This document shows, in pieces, positions 1 to 6,767 of a stretch of 11,701 bases of DNA (positions are counted from its first letter, which is position 1; each line of letters opens with the position of its first letter). The notes under the pieces are model-generated. The model had not been told where the DNA came from and did not search any database. It saw only the letters and a list, made by a program, of their open reading frames with translations. The DNA comes from an uncultured Tessaracoccus sp. (GTDB taxonomy: Bacteria > Actinomycetota > Actinomycetes > Propionibacteriales > Propionibacteriaceae). Where the stretch lies: positions 1 through 11,701 of the forward strand of contig NZ_CAMYFI010000069.1 in assembly GCF_947255005.1 (NCBI RefSeq). The letters are read 5' to 3'. A program made the translations under genes and the position numbers.

Positions 1-14
1 CGCGCAGGGAACAG

Positions 15-449
15 TCACTTGCGGCTACCCTTCGGTCGAACCACCTTCGTGGCGAGCCAATCGTCGGCGACGTTCGCCGTCGATGTGAGGCTCAGCCCTG
101 CGATGGTCACACCCTCCTGTACGGAGGCCGCATCGATGTACCCCTGACGCCCAACCTTCGGCGTCAGTAGCCAGATGTAGCCGTCGTCGGCCAGATCTGG
201 CATCGCATCGACGAGGCCGTCAACGACGTCACCGTCCTCGTCGCGCCACCAGAGAATGACGACGTCAACAGCCTCGAGGGCTTCCTCGACCATGTCGGCG
301 TCAATGATGTCCATGATGTCGTCACGAAGATCTTGATCGACATCCTCGTCCCAGCCGAGTTCTTGGACAATCATGTCGGTGTTCAGCCCCAGCAGCTCTG
401 CGCCGGCGACTGCTTCGGATCCGTGCTCCTTGCCTTTTGTGATAGCCAC
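15..449 (-). CDS. DUF3052 family protein
   Basis: Small acidic protein of unknown function, 144 residues from the GTG at 449. It shows the features I recall for the actinobacterial DUF3052 family: LLGL followed by VQELGWDEDVDQ near the N-terminus, a central VVILWWRDEDGD segment, and YIWLLTPKVGR before a lysine/arginine-rich C-terminus. No signal peptide or membrane segment is evident. The start is uncertain. The frame stays open to a GTG at 488 and an ATG at 485. The GTG at 449 is preferred because family members, as I remember them, have about 20 residues before the LGL motif, and because GGCAGG lies 8 bases upstream. A TATTTT -10-like hexamer at 497-502 would place transcription near 488, so a leaderless start at 485/488 remains possible. 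The gene lies 187 bp after aceE on the same strand, a neighbourhood common for this family in actinobacteria. No biochemical role can be assigned. Confidence 0.85.
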   Translation of the reverse strand: MAITKGKEHGSEAVAGAELLGLNTDMIVQELGWDEDVDQDLRDDIMDIIDADMVEEALEAVDVVILWWRDEDGDVVDGLVDAMPDLADDGYIWLLTPKVGRQGYIDAASVQEGVTIAGLSLTSTANVADDWLATKVVRPKGSRK

Positions 450-484
450 GCCCCTAGCCTGCCAGATGACGAGGTCGGCTTCCA

Positions 485-502
485 TCACCCCACCCCAAAA
501 TA
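485..502 (-). promoter_or_regulatory. Putative promoter (-10 element) of the DUF3052 gene
   Basis: On the minus strand TATTTT (497-502) is a good -10 hexamer and predicts a transcription start around 488-490, exactly where the outermost GTG/ATG codons of the DUF3052 frame lie. No convincing -35 hexamer stands 16-18 bp upstream. The transcript would be either leaderless (start at 485/488) or carry a leader of about 40 bases if the GTG at 449 is used. Inference from sequence only. Confidence 0.35.
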
Positions 503-579
503 CGGAATCGAGTCTTGCCCCGACGGTGGTTCACTCCTCCTCGTCGACGTGACGGCGTCCGAGCGCCGCCGGACCATGG

Positions 580-615
580 ACGAGGGGCCACCCAACGTCA
601 TGGGCAGCCCCTCGT
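580..615 (-). terminator. Hairpin downstream of aceE, possible terminator
   Basis: ACGAGGGGC (580-588) and GCCCCTCGT (607-615) are perfect 9-bp complements. Inside them, CCCA (591-594) and TGGG (601-604) extend the stem after a 2-by-2 internal loop. It starts 22 bp beyond the aceE stop codon and lies upstream of the DUF3052 gene. There is no T-tract after the hairpin on the minus strand, so it would be the tailless type often proposed for high-GC actinobacteria, or a partial terminator or RNA-stabilising structure. Confidence 0.5.
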
Positions 616-636
616 ACGATTCGCAGATGTGCAAAG

Positions 637-3390
637 TTAGGCGTCGCCGCCGGCGTTACCAGATTCGCCAGCCGTGACGTCTTGGATCCGGTACTGCTCC
701 GCGGCGCGTTGCGGCCAGTCGGCAGGCACCTCGCCGGCAGCGGCAAGACGCTGCAGCACACGCACCGCGATCGAGGGACCGTCGATGTTGAAGTAGCGAC
801 GGGCAGCCGCGCGGGTATCGGAGAATCCGAACTCGTCACAACCGAGCACGGAGTAGTCGCGAGGCACCCAGGGGCGAATCAGGTCGGGCAGCATCGTCGA
901 GAAGTCAGTGCTAGCCACAATCGGGCCCTCGGTGTCAGCGAGCTTCTGTTCCACCCAGGTGCGCTCATCGTTGCTGGGATCGTCGAATTTCTTCTTGTCC
1001 AGCTCCTTACCTTCGCGACGCAGCTCGCCCCACGAGGTGACCGACCAGACGTCGGCGACAACACCGAAGTCGCGCTTCAGCAGCTCCTGCGCCTCGAGAC
1101 CCCACGGGGCAGCGACGCCTGAGACGAGGATCTGAGCACGACGTGCGTTCTCGTCAACCCCGTCGAAGCTGCCCGGGCTCAGCAGGTACATGCCGCGGAG
1201 GACACCTTCAACGTCGAGGTTCTCGGGCTCCTTGGGCTGCCGAATGGGCTCGTTGTACACCGTGAGGTAGTACATGATGTCTTCGGGGTTCTCCCCGTAC
1301 ATGCGCTCCAGGCCTCTGCGCACGATATGCGCCGTCTCGTAGGAGTAGGCCGGATCGTAGGCGACGACCGCCGGGTTCGTGGCGGCCAGCAGCGGGGAGT
1401 GGCCATCCATGTGCTGCGTGCCCTCGCCCGTCAGCGTGGTGCGCCCCGCGGTCGCGCCGATGAGGAATCCACGAGCGAGCTGGTCGGCGGCAGCCCACAT
1501 TGCGTCGCCAGTGCGCTGGAAGCCGAACATTGAATAGAACACGTAGATGGGCACCATGGGTTCGTTGTGCGTGGCATACGAGCTGCCGGCTGCGGTGAAG
1601 GCCGCGACGGAGCCCGCCTCATTGATGCCGGTGTGGAGGATCTGGCCGTCCTTCGCTTCCCGGTAGCTGAGGAATAGCTCGTGGTCAACTGGCACATATT
1701 TTTGGCCGTGCGGATTGTAGATCTTGATCGTGGGGAAGAAAGCGTCCATCCCGAACGTACGCGCCTCGTCGGGAATGATGGGCACCACGCGCGACGCGAA
1801 GTCTTTATCGCGCATGAGGTCTTTCAGCAGTCGGACGAACGCCATGGTCGTCGCCACTTCCTGCTTGCCCGAACCCTTGCGCGCGGCTTCGTACGCCTTG
1901 TCGCCAGGCAGGGAGATGAACTTGCGGTCGCCGCGACGCTCGGGCAGGTAGCCGCCCAACTGGCGACGTCGCTCCTGGAGGTACTTGATGCGGTCGTCGT
2001 CCTGGCCGGGGTGGTAGTACGGCGGCAAGTACGGGTCGGATTCGAGCTGCTCGTCAGAGATGGGCAGCTGCACTCGGTCGCGGAGATTCTTGAGATCGTC
2101 CAGCGCTAACTTCTTCATCTGGTGCGTGGCGTTGCGTCCAGCGAAGTGCTTGCCCAAGAAGTAGCCCTTAATGGTGTGGGCGAGGATCACCGTCGGTGCG
2201 CCGGTGAACTCGGTGGCAGCTTTGTAGGCCGCGTACACCTTCTGGTAATCGTGGCCACCGCGCGAAAGGCGCCACACGTCCTCGTCACTCCAATCCTTGA
2301 CCATCGCGGCGGTGCGGGGATCGCGCTCGAAGAAGTGCTTGCGCACGTAGGCGCCGTCGTTGGCCTTGAAGGTCTGGAAGTCGCCATCGGTGATGGAATT
2401 CATGAGGTTGAGCAGCGCGCCTTCGGTGTCGCCCGCGAGCAACGGATCCCATCCGCGCCCCCACACCACCTTGATGACGTTCCAACCCGCGCCGCGGAAA
2501 AATGCCTCAAGCTCCTGGATGATCTTCCCGTTACCGCGTACGGGGCCGTCGAGACGCTGAAGGTTGCAGTTCACGACGAAGGTGAGGTTGTCAAGTTCCT
2601 CATTGGCGGCAAGCTGCAGCGCGCCGCGCGATTCCGGCTCGTCCATCTCGCCGTCACCGAGGAACGCCCAGACATGCTGCTGCGACGTGTCTTTGATGCC
2701 GCGATTATGCAGATAGCGGTTGAACTGCGCCTGGTAGATGGCGTTGATGGGGCCCAGGCCCATCGATACGGTCGGGAATTCCCAGAAGTCCGGCTTCTGG
2801 CGCGGATGCGGATAAGAAGGCAGACCCCGCAGTTCGCCGTCAACGTAGTGGGAGTGCTCCTGGCGGAAGCCGTCGAGGTCGTCCTCGGTGAGGCGTCCGG
2901 CGAGATAGGCGCGGGCGTACATGCCCGGGCTGGCGTGACCCTGGAAGTAGATCTGATCGCCGCCGCCTGGGTGATCCTTGCCGCGGAAGAAGTGGTTGAA
3001 GCCAACCTCGTACAGCGTCGCTGACGACGCAAACGACGAGATGTGTCCGCCCACACCGATGCCAGGGCGCTGCGCGCGGTGCACCATGATGGCCGAGTTC
3101 CAGCGCAGGAGGCGACGGATGCCGCGCTCGAGATCTTCGTCGCCGGGGAACACAGGCTCCTTGTCGGCAGGAATGGTGTTGACGTAGTCCGTGCCGACAA
3201 GCGACGGCACGCCGATGTGGCTTTCGCGTGCGCGTTCGAGCAGTTTTAGCATCACGTACCGGGCCCGGTTGCGCCCGCCGTGCTCAATGACGGCATCGAG
3301 TGATTCCAGCCACTCCGCGGTTTCTTCGACGTCGGAGTCGGGCAGATTCGTGGGTAGACCGTTGATGATCGGTCCTACATCGTGCGTCAC
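637..3390 (-). CDS. aceE: Pyruvate dehydrogenase E1 component, homodimeric type
   Basis: Thiamine-diphosphate-dependent E1 subunit of the cytoplasmic pyruvate dehydrogenase complex. It decarboxylates pyruvate and passes the acetyl group to the lipoyl group of E2, feeding acetyl-CoA to the citrate cycle and lipid synthesis. It has 917 residues, close to E. coli AceE (887). The ThDP/magnesium motif runs from GDGEMDEPES (about 245-254) to NCN (274-276). The mobile active-site loop contains ATHQMKK (His423, matching E. coli His407). GINEAG carries the ThDP-activating glutamate (Glu591, matching E. coli Glu571). MFGFQRTGD and TLTGEGTQHMDGHS follow in the usual order, and GCDEFGFSDTR lies near 851 in the C-terminal domain. 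The start is GTG with GAGAGG 7 bases upstream. The gene is transcribed away from the GNAT gene across a 90-bp gap. No E2 or E3 gene is in the window. Confidence 0.97.
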   Translation of the reverse strand: MTHDVGPIINGLPTNLPDSDVEETAEWLESLDAVIEHGGRNRARYVMLKLLERARESHIGVPSLVGTDYVNTIPADKEPVFPGDEDLERGIRRLLRWNSAIMVHRAQRPGIGVGGHISSFASSATLYEVGFNHFFRGKDHPGGGDQIYFQGHASPGMYARAYLAGRLTEDDLDGFRQEHSHYVDGELRGLPSYPHPRQKPDFWEFPTVSMGLGPINAIYQAQFNRYLHNRGIKDTSQQHVWAFLGDGEMDEPESRGALQLAANEELDNLTFVVNCNLQRLDGPVRGNGKIIQELEAFFRGAGWNVIKVVWGRGWDPLLAGDTEGALLNLMNSITDGDFQTFKANDGAYVRKHFFERDPRTAAMVKDWSDEDVWRLSRGGHDYQKVYAAYKAATEFTGAPTVILAHTIKGYFLGKHFAGRNATHQMKKLALDDLKNLRDRVQLPISDEQLESDPYLPPYYHPGQDDDRIKYLQERRRQLGGYLPERRGDRKFISLPGDKAYEAARKGSGKQEVATTMAFVRLLKDLMRDKDFASRVVPIIPDEARTFGMDAFFPTIKIYNPHGQKYVPVDHELFLSYREAKDGQILHTGINEAGSVAAFTAAGSSYATHNEPMVPIYVFYSMFGFQRTGDAMWAAADQLARGFLIGATAGRTTLTGEGTQHMDGHSPLLAATNPAVVAYDPAYSYETAHIVRRGLERMYGENPEDIMYYLTVYNEPIRQPKEPENLDVEGVLRGMYLLSPGSFDGVDENARRAQILVSGVAAPWGLEAQELLKRDFGVVADVWSVTSWGELRREGKELDKKKFDDPSNDERTWVEQKLADTEGPIVASTDFSTMLPDLIRPWVPRDYSVLGCDEFGFSDTRAAARRYFNIDGPSIAVRVLQRLAAAGEVPADWPQRAAEQYRIQDVTAGESGNAGGDA

Positions 3391-3439
3391 GTTGGGTCCT
3401 CTCTACCGACGCGGCGGCGTCGTTCGCTACTTGTCCACT

Positions 3440-3458
3440 CTCAGTGAGCCTAGCCTAA
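3440..3458. promoter_or_regulatory. DtxR/IdeR iron-box-like sequence
   Basis: Read on the minus strand, the 19 bases from 3458 to 3440 match the DtxR/IdeR consensus TTAGGTTAGGCTAACCTAA at 14 positions. One half (TTAGGCTAGGCT) matches 11 of 12 and the other is degenerate. The site sits in the 90-bp divergent gap between aceE and the GNAT gene, 50 bp upstream of the aceE start. The same stretch contains two overlapping TAGGCT hexamers that could serve as aceE -10 elements, so a repressor bound here could cover a promoter. Function is inferred from similarity only; a chance match is possible. Confidence 0.3.
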
Positions 3459-3480
3459 ACCTCTGCAGAATCCCTCGAGT

Positions 3481-3990
3481 ATGGTGACGGCTATGGGGCT
3501 CGAGATACGCGAGGCGCGCGCCGACGAATGGCGGCGGTACAAAACACTGCGTCTCGACATGCTGAGCGATACCCCCCGGGCCTTCGGACACACATTGGAT
3601 CAAGTGCGTATGCAGCCTGAGACGTGGTGGCAGATTCGCACGAGTTCCCAACTCATGCCAGATTCAGGCTGGTTCGTCGTGGCCGGATCCGACGAATGGT
3701 TCGGGCAGATGTTGACGCGCAGTTTTGGTGAGCGCGCGTACCTCCTGGAGGTGTACCTCTCCCCCACGCTGCGCGGCTCCGGCTTGGCCAGCCGGCTACT
3801 CGCAAAGGCCGAGCAATGGGCGAGCGCGCGGGGGCACCGTCGGTTGTGGTTGGACGTGAACGAGCAGCAGGTTGCCGCACGCAGGTTTTACGAGCGAGAA
3901 GGGTTCGTGACGACGGGTGTGCGTCAGCCACACGAGTTGTTTCCCGACGACTACGAACTCGAAATGGTCAAGGAACTTCGCAGCTCGTAG
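3481..3990 (+). CDS. GNAT family N-acetyltransferase
   Basis: Predicted cytoplasmic acyl-CoA-dependent acetyltransferase of unknown substrate, 169 residues. The GNAT fold is visible. Motif A is LEVYLSPTLRGSGLASRLL (about 89-107), with the pyrophosphate-binding RGSGLA (98-103). It is followed by LWLDVNEQQVAARRFYEREG (about 122-141), the typical segment in which an N-x-x-A-x-x-x-Y pattern leads into the final strand. The N-terminal ADEWRRYKTLRLDML is typical of the family. The start is uncertain among ATG 3481, GTG 3484 and ATG 3493; the last gives a more family-like N-terminus (MGLEIREAR), and none has a strong ribosome-binding site. The gene diverges from aceE. Its last 40 bp overlap the 3' end of the converging RNA methyltransferase gene. 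Neighbours do not reveal the substrate, which could be a protein N-terminus, an antibiotic or a small amine. Confidence 0.9.
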   Translation: MVTAMGLEIREARADEWRRYKTLRLDMLSDTPRAFGHTLDQVRMQPETWWQIRTSSQLMPDSGWFVVAGSDEWFGQMLTRSFGERAYLLEVYLSPTLRGSGLASRLLAKAEQWASARGHRRLWLDVNEQQVAARRFYEREGFVTTGVRQPHELFPDDYELEMVKELRSS

Positions 3991-4760
3991 CAAAAGATAG
4001 ATGCTGCCGCGGCAACGTTGAGTGAGTCGATGCCGTCAGCCATCGGGATGCGCGCCCGGACATCGGCGGCTCGTTGCCAAGGCTCCGGAAGACCGTGACC
4101 TTCGTTGCCGAGCACGACGGCGATCTTGCCGCTGCGAGGCACCTCGTCGAGGGGGATCGAATCGTCGGAAAGGGTTGCCGCCACGAGGCGGAATCCCGCG
4201 TCCTGGATACGCCGAAGGTCAGCCATGTCGTCGTCCATGCGCCGCCATGGCAGTTGCAGCGCCGCGCCCATCGAGGCTTTGATGGCGCGGCGGTAAAGCG
4301 GGTCAGCGCACGTTTCGCTCACGACGACGCCTCCCCACCCCAGCGCTGCGCCGATGCGCAACAAGGACCCAACGTTCCAGTGGTCGACGAGGCCCTCGGC
4401 GACGATGATGCGGTCCGTGCGCAGCAGCGTCTCCCAATGGACGGGTGCGGGGCGGTGGAATGTGGCAAGCGCGCCACGGTGCACGTGGAAGCCACTCACC
4501 TGTTCGATCATCGCCTCGGAGGCGACGAAACAGGGCGCGTGAGTGGCGGCCAGTACGTCGTCGAGCTTCGCGCGCCACCGCTTCGTGAGCAGGAAGGCGC
4601 TTGGAAGCAAGCCCGCTTCCCAGGCGCGGTGGATGATCTTGTCGCCTTCCGCCACGAACAGCCCCCGTTCAGCTTCGAGTTTCGTGCGCAGCTGAGCGTC
4701 ACGAAGGCTCGCGAACTCCGCGAGGCGTGGGTCGTGGACATCGTCGACAGGGATGATCAT
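3951..4760 (-). CDS. TrmH/SpoU family RNA 2'-O-ribose methyltransferase
   Basis: Predicted S-adenosylmethionine-dependent methyltransferase of the SPOUT class, which methylates ribose in rRNA or tRNA. It has 269 residues from the ATG at 4760. The N-terminal substrate-binding domain includes LFVAEGDKIIHRAWEAG (about 34-50). All three SpoU motifs are present: EGLVDHWNVGSLLR (about 122-135, with the key Asn and Arg), VVLGNEGHGL (about 215-224) and RIPMADGIDSLNVAAAASIF (about 237-256). ADPLYRRAIKASMGA between motifs 1 and 2 is typical of actinobacterial members. The frame is open to a TTG at 4820, but MIIPVDDVHDPRL is a natural N-terminus, and a -10-like TACTGT ends 8 bases before that ATG, suggesting leaderless translation. 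The target RNA position cannot be assigned; TsnR-type 23S rRNA methylation is one possibility. The 3' end overlaps the GNAT gene by 40 bp. Confidence 0.93.
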   Translation of the reverse strand: MIIPVDDVHDPRLAEFASLRDAQLRTKLEAERGLFVAEGDKIIHRAWEAGLLPSAFLLTKRWRAKLDDVLAATHAPCFVASEAMIEQVSGFHVHRGALATFHRPAPVHWETLLRTDRIIVAEGLVDHWNVGSLLRIGAALGWGGVVVSETCADPLYRRAIKASMGAALQLPWRRMDDDMADLRRIQDAGFRLVAATLSDDSIPLDEVPRSGKIAVVLGNEGHGLPEPWQRAADVRARIPMADGIDSLNVAAAASIFCYELRSSLTISSS

Positions 4761-4768
4761 GTGGCCCC

Positions 4769-4774
4769 ACAGTA
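4769..4774 (-). promoter_or_regulatory. -10-like element before the RNA methyltransferase
   Basis: TACTGT on the minus strand ends 8 bases before the ATG at 4760, the geometry of a leaderless actinobacterial promoter. No clear -35 is seen at the right distance (a TTGATA at 4788-4793 is only 13 bp away). It supports choosing 4760 over the upstream TTG at 4820. Confidence 0.35.
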
Positions 4775-4823
4775 CAACTCCGCCACGTATCAAGGGCGCG
4801 GAGGACGGAGACCCCCGCAATCT

Positions 4824-4900
4824 TGACCGTTATCCTCCACGTGCGTGATGTAACCCCCTCATTCGATCACTTCTTGGCCGCGCGTGGAGGATAATGGTCA
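4824..4900. repeat. 77-bp element bounded by 18-bp inverted repeats, between divergent genes
   Basis: TGACCGTTATCCTCCACG (4824-4841) and CGTGGAGGATAATGGTCA (4883-4900) are inverted copies with one difference, which would be a G-U pair in RNA. Counting a second wobble, the stem extends inward to 4845/4879. The inner region also holds a small dyad, GTGAT (4845-4849) and ATCAC (4866-4870). Each arm read outward contains GGATAAY, so GATAAT (4890-4895, plus) and GATAAC (minus) could be -10 boxes pointing at the helicase and the methyltransferase respectively. It may be a paired operator or divergent promoter, or a relic of a small mobile repeat. I see no clear target-site duplication and no other copy in the window. 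Confidence 0.6.
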
Positions 4901-4960
4901 CTTTTCTGCGATCACCGGCCCGCGTACGAATGCGCAAGGCTGATGAGAGTGCGCAGCGGA

Positions 4961-4998
4961 TTGGTGCAGTCAGTGGCGCGAGGTAGAGTTGTCGGCCG
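4961..4998 (+). promoter_or_regulatory. Leaderless-type promoter of the helicase gene
   Basis: TTGGTG (4961-4966) as -35, a 17-bp spacer, then TAGAGT (4984-4989) as -10. The GTG at 4998 follows after 8 bases, so transcription would begin at or next to that codon. This arrangement selects GTG 4998 as the start. The competing TTG at 4989 has GAGG five bases upstream but overlaps the -10 hexamer itself. Confidence 0.55.
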
Positions 4999-6758
4999 TG
5001 TCCTCCGCCGGCTTTGAGCACCTCTCCCCCGCATACCCACAGCGGGCGGCTTGGGGTACCGCTCAAAGTTTGCGCGCCTGGCAGGCTGAGGCGCTTCAGC
5101 TCTACCACGAGCACGCACCACAAGATTTCCTGACCGTTGCGACGCCCGGCGCAGGCAAAACAACGTTCGCGCTCCGCGTCGCGAAGGACCTTCTCGAGCG
5201 GCGCGAGATCAAACGCATCATCGTTGTCGCCCCCACCGAACACCTCAAAGTGCAGTGGGCCGACGCCGCCGGCCGGGTGGGTATTCACCTCGACCCCGGT
5301 AACACCACGAAGCGCGGCCGCTCCAGGGAATACGTCGGCTCCACCATGACTTACGCCGGGGTTGCCATGCGCCCATGGGTGTACGAGGGCATCTGTTTGA
5401 GCCAGGACACCCTCGTCATCCTCGACGAAGTGCACCACGCCGGCGATTCCCTCAGCTGGGGTGACGCACTCAGGGAGGCGTTTGGCTACGCCAAGCGTCG
5501 CCTCATGCTCACCGGCACGCCGTTTCGCTCCGACGATAACCCCATCCCATTCGTCACCTACGACGAGCTCCCCGACGGCACCCGCATGAGCCACGCCGAC
5601 TACACCTACGGGTATGCCGATGCGCTGAAGGACAATGTGGTTCGTCCCGTCGTCTTCATGAACTACGGCGGCCCGATGCGTTGGCGCACGAAGGCCGGCG
5701 ACGAGGTGTCCGCGAATCTCGGAGAGCCCCTCACCAAAGACGTCACCGCGCACGCCTGGCGCACGGCGCTCGACCCGAAAGGCGAATGGATCTCCGCCGT
5801 ACTGGCAGCGGCAAACACGCGACTGAGCGAAACCCGTCGGCACGTTCCCGACGCCGGCGGCCTCGTGATTGCATCCGACCAGACCACCGCACGCGCCTAC
5901 GCTCGGGTCCTCGAATCGATCACCGGCGAGAAACCCACTCTGGTGCTCTCCGACGAGGCGAAATCTTCAGAGCGCATCGACGAGTTCAGCGCGGGCGAAA
6001 GCCGCTGGATGGTGGCTGTGCGGATGGTCTCTGAAGGTGTCGACGTGCCACGGCTCGCGGTCGGCGTCTACGCCACTGCCACCCAGACCCCACTGTTCTT
6101 CGCGCAGGCAGTCGGGCGCTTCGTCCGGCTGCGCCGCCGAGGCGAACTCGCCACGGTCTTCCTACCGACAGTGCCCATCATCCTTGCGCACGCCAGCTCG
6201 CTCGAGCGTCAACGCGATCACGTGTTGGGGCGTCCCAAGAACGACGACGAGGCGCTGTGGAGCGAATCTGAGGCCGAGATGGCCGAGGCGAATCGCGCTG
6301 AGAGTGCCGCCGACGAGCTTCTCGGCAGCTTCGAGGCGATGGAATCGAACGCCACGTTCGACCACGTCTTGTTCGACTCCCAACAGTACGGACTGTTCGC
6401 CGAACCGCAGTCGGCGGATGAACAGGAGTACCTGGGGTTGCCCGGTCTGCTCGACTCTGAGCAAGTCAGTGTGCTGTTGGCGGAACGTCAGCGCCGGCAA
6501 CTGCGCCGTCGGGAACGTCAAACCAAACGCCAACCCGAGGTGACCCTGCATCGGGCCATGGCGGACCGTCGAAAGAAGCTGAACTCGTTGGTGTCCCAGT
6601 ACGCGCGACTGCGCAGCGTCCCGCACTCGCATGTGCACGCCGACCTTCGACGCCAATGCGGCGGCCCACCACTTGCCAAGGCATCGAAGGATCAGGTGGA
6701 GGAGCGCATTCGCATGGTCAACGCATGGCTCTCTGGCGGTTCCGGCGGCCCGCGATAG
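4998..6758 (+). CDS. Superfamily 2 DEAD/DEAH-type helicase, function unknown
   Basis: Predicted ATP-driven nucleic-acid translocase, 586 residues. Visible SF2 motifs are the Q-region LRAWQAEAL (about 25-33), Walker A ATPGAGKTT (48-56), motif Ia VVAPTEHLKVQW (about 76-87), Walker B/motif II DEVHH (143-147), motif III LTGTPFR (171-177), motif V VRMVSEGVDVP (about 341-351) and motif VI QAVGRFVR (370-377, arginine finger). The DEVHH box and overall order resemble the XPB/RadD-like part of SF2. A charged Arg/Glu/Gln-rich linker (about 400-530) leads to a compact helical C-terminal module containing LNSLVSQYARLRS and DLRRQCGGPPLAKAS. It looks like a conserved actinobacterial helicase, but its role is unknown to me; DNA repair is only a guess. 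The start is GTG 4998 on promoter grounds; TTG 4989 is the alternative. The stop TAG is also the first half of the next gene's putative -10 box. Confidence 0.9.
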   Translation: MSSAGFEHLSPAYPQRAAWGTAQSLRAWQAEALQLYHEHAPQDFLTVATPGAGKTTFALRVAKDLLERREIKRIIVVAPTEHLKVQWADAAGRVGIHLDPGNTTKRGRSREYVGSTMTYAGVAMRPWVYEGICLSQDTLVILDEVHHAGDSLSWGDALREAFGYAKRRLMLTGTPFRSDDNPIPFVTYDELPDGTRMSHADYTYGYADALKDNVVRPVVFMNYGGPMRWRTKAGDEVSANLGEPLTKDVTAHAWRTALDPKGEWISAVLAAANTRLSETRRHVPDAGGLVIASDQTTARAYARVLESITGEKPTLVLSDEAKSSERIDEFSAGESRWMVAVRMVSEGVDVPRLAVGVYATATQTPLFFAQAVGRFVRLRRRGELATVFLPTVPIILAHASSLERQRDHVLGRPKNDDEALWSESEAEMAEANRAESAADELLGSFEAMESNATFDHVLFDSQQYGLFAEPQSADEQEYLGLPGLLDSEQVSVLLAERQRRQLRRRERQTKRQPEVTLHRAMADRRKKLNSLVSQYARLRSVPHSHVHADLRRQCGGPPLAKASKDQVEERIRMVNAWLSGGSGGPR

Positions 6759-6761
6759 GGT
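6756..6761 (+). promoter_or_regulatory. -10-like element of the fasR-type gene
   Basis: TAGGGT lies 6 bases before the ATG at 6768 and overlaps the TAG stop codon of the helicase gene. It could serve as a leaderless promoter. The same bases (AGGGTGG) could instead act as a ribosome-binding site for co-transcription with the helicase. No good -35 is visible, so the choice is open. Confidence 0.35.
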
Positions 6762-6767
6762 GGTCGA

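Noticed and set aside
2122..3024. Long open frame (300 codons) on the plus strand inside aceE
   Set aside because: It is exactly antisense to a strongly conserved AceE region and its translation shows no recognisable domain. Long antisense frames are common opposite GC-rich actinobacterial genes.
4074..4826. Plus-strand frame (250 codons) opposite the RNA methyltransferase
   Set aside because: The minus-strand frame has all three SpoU motifs; this one has none of any family.
4830..5843. Long minus-strand frame (337 codons) covering the helicase N-terminal half
   Set aside because: It runs opposite clear helicase motifs and extends across the divergent promoter region. The translation has no family-like features.
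6345..6361. LexA-like palindrome TCGAAC-N5-GTTCGA in the helicase gene
   Set aside because: The LexA box needs a 4-base spacer between GAAC and GTTC; here it is 5, and the site is deep in coding sequence.
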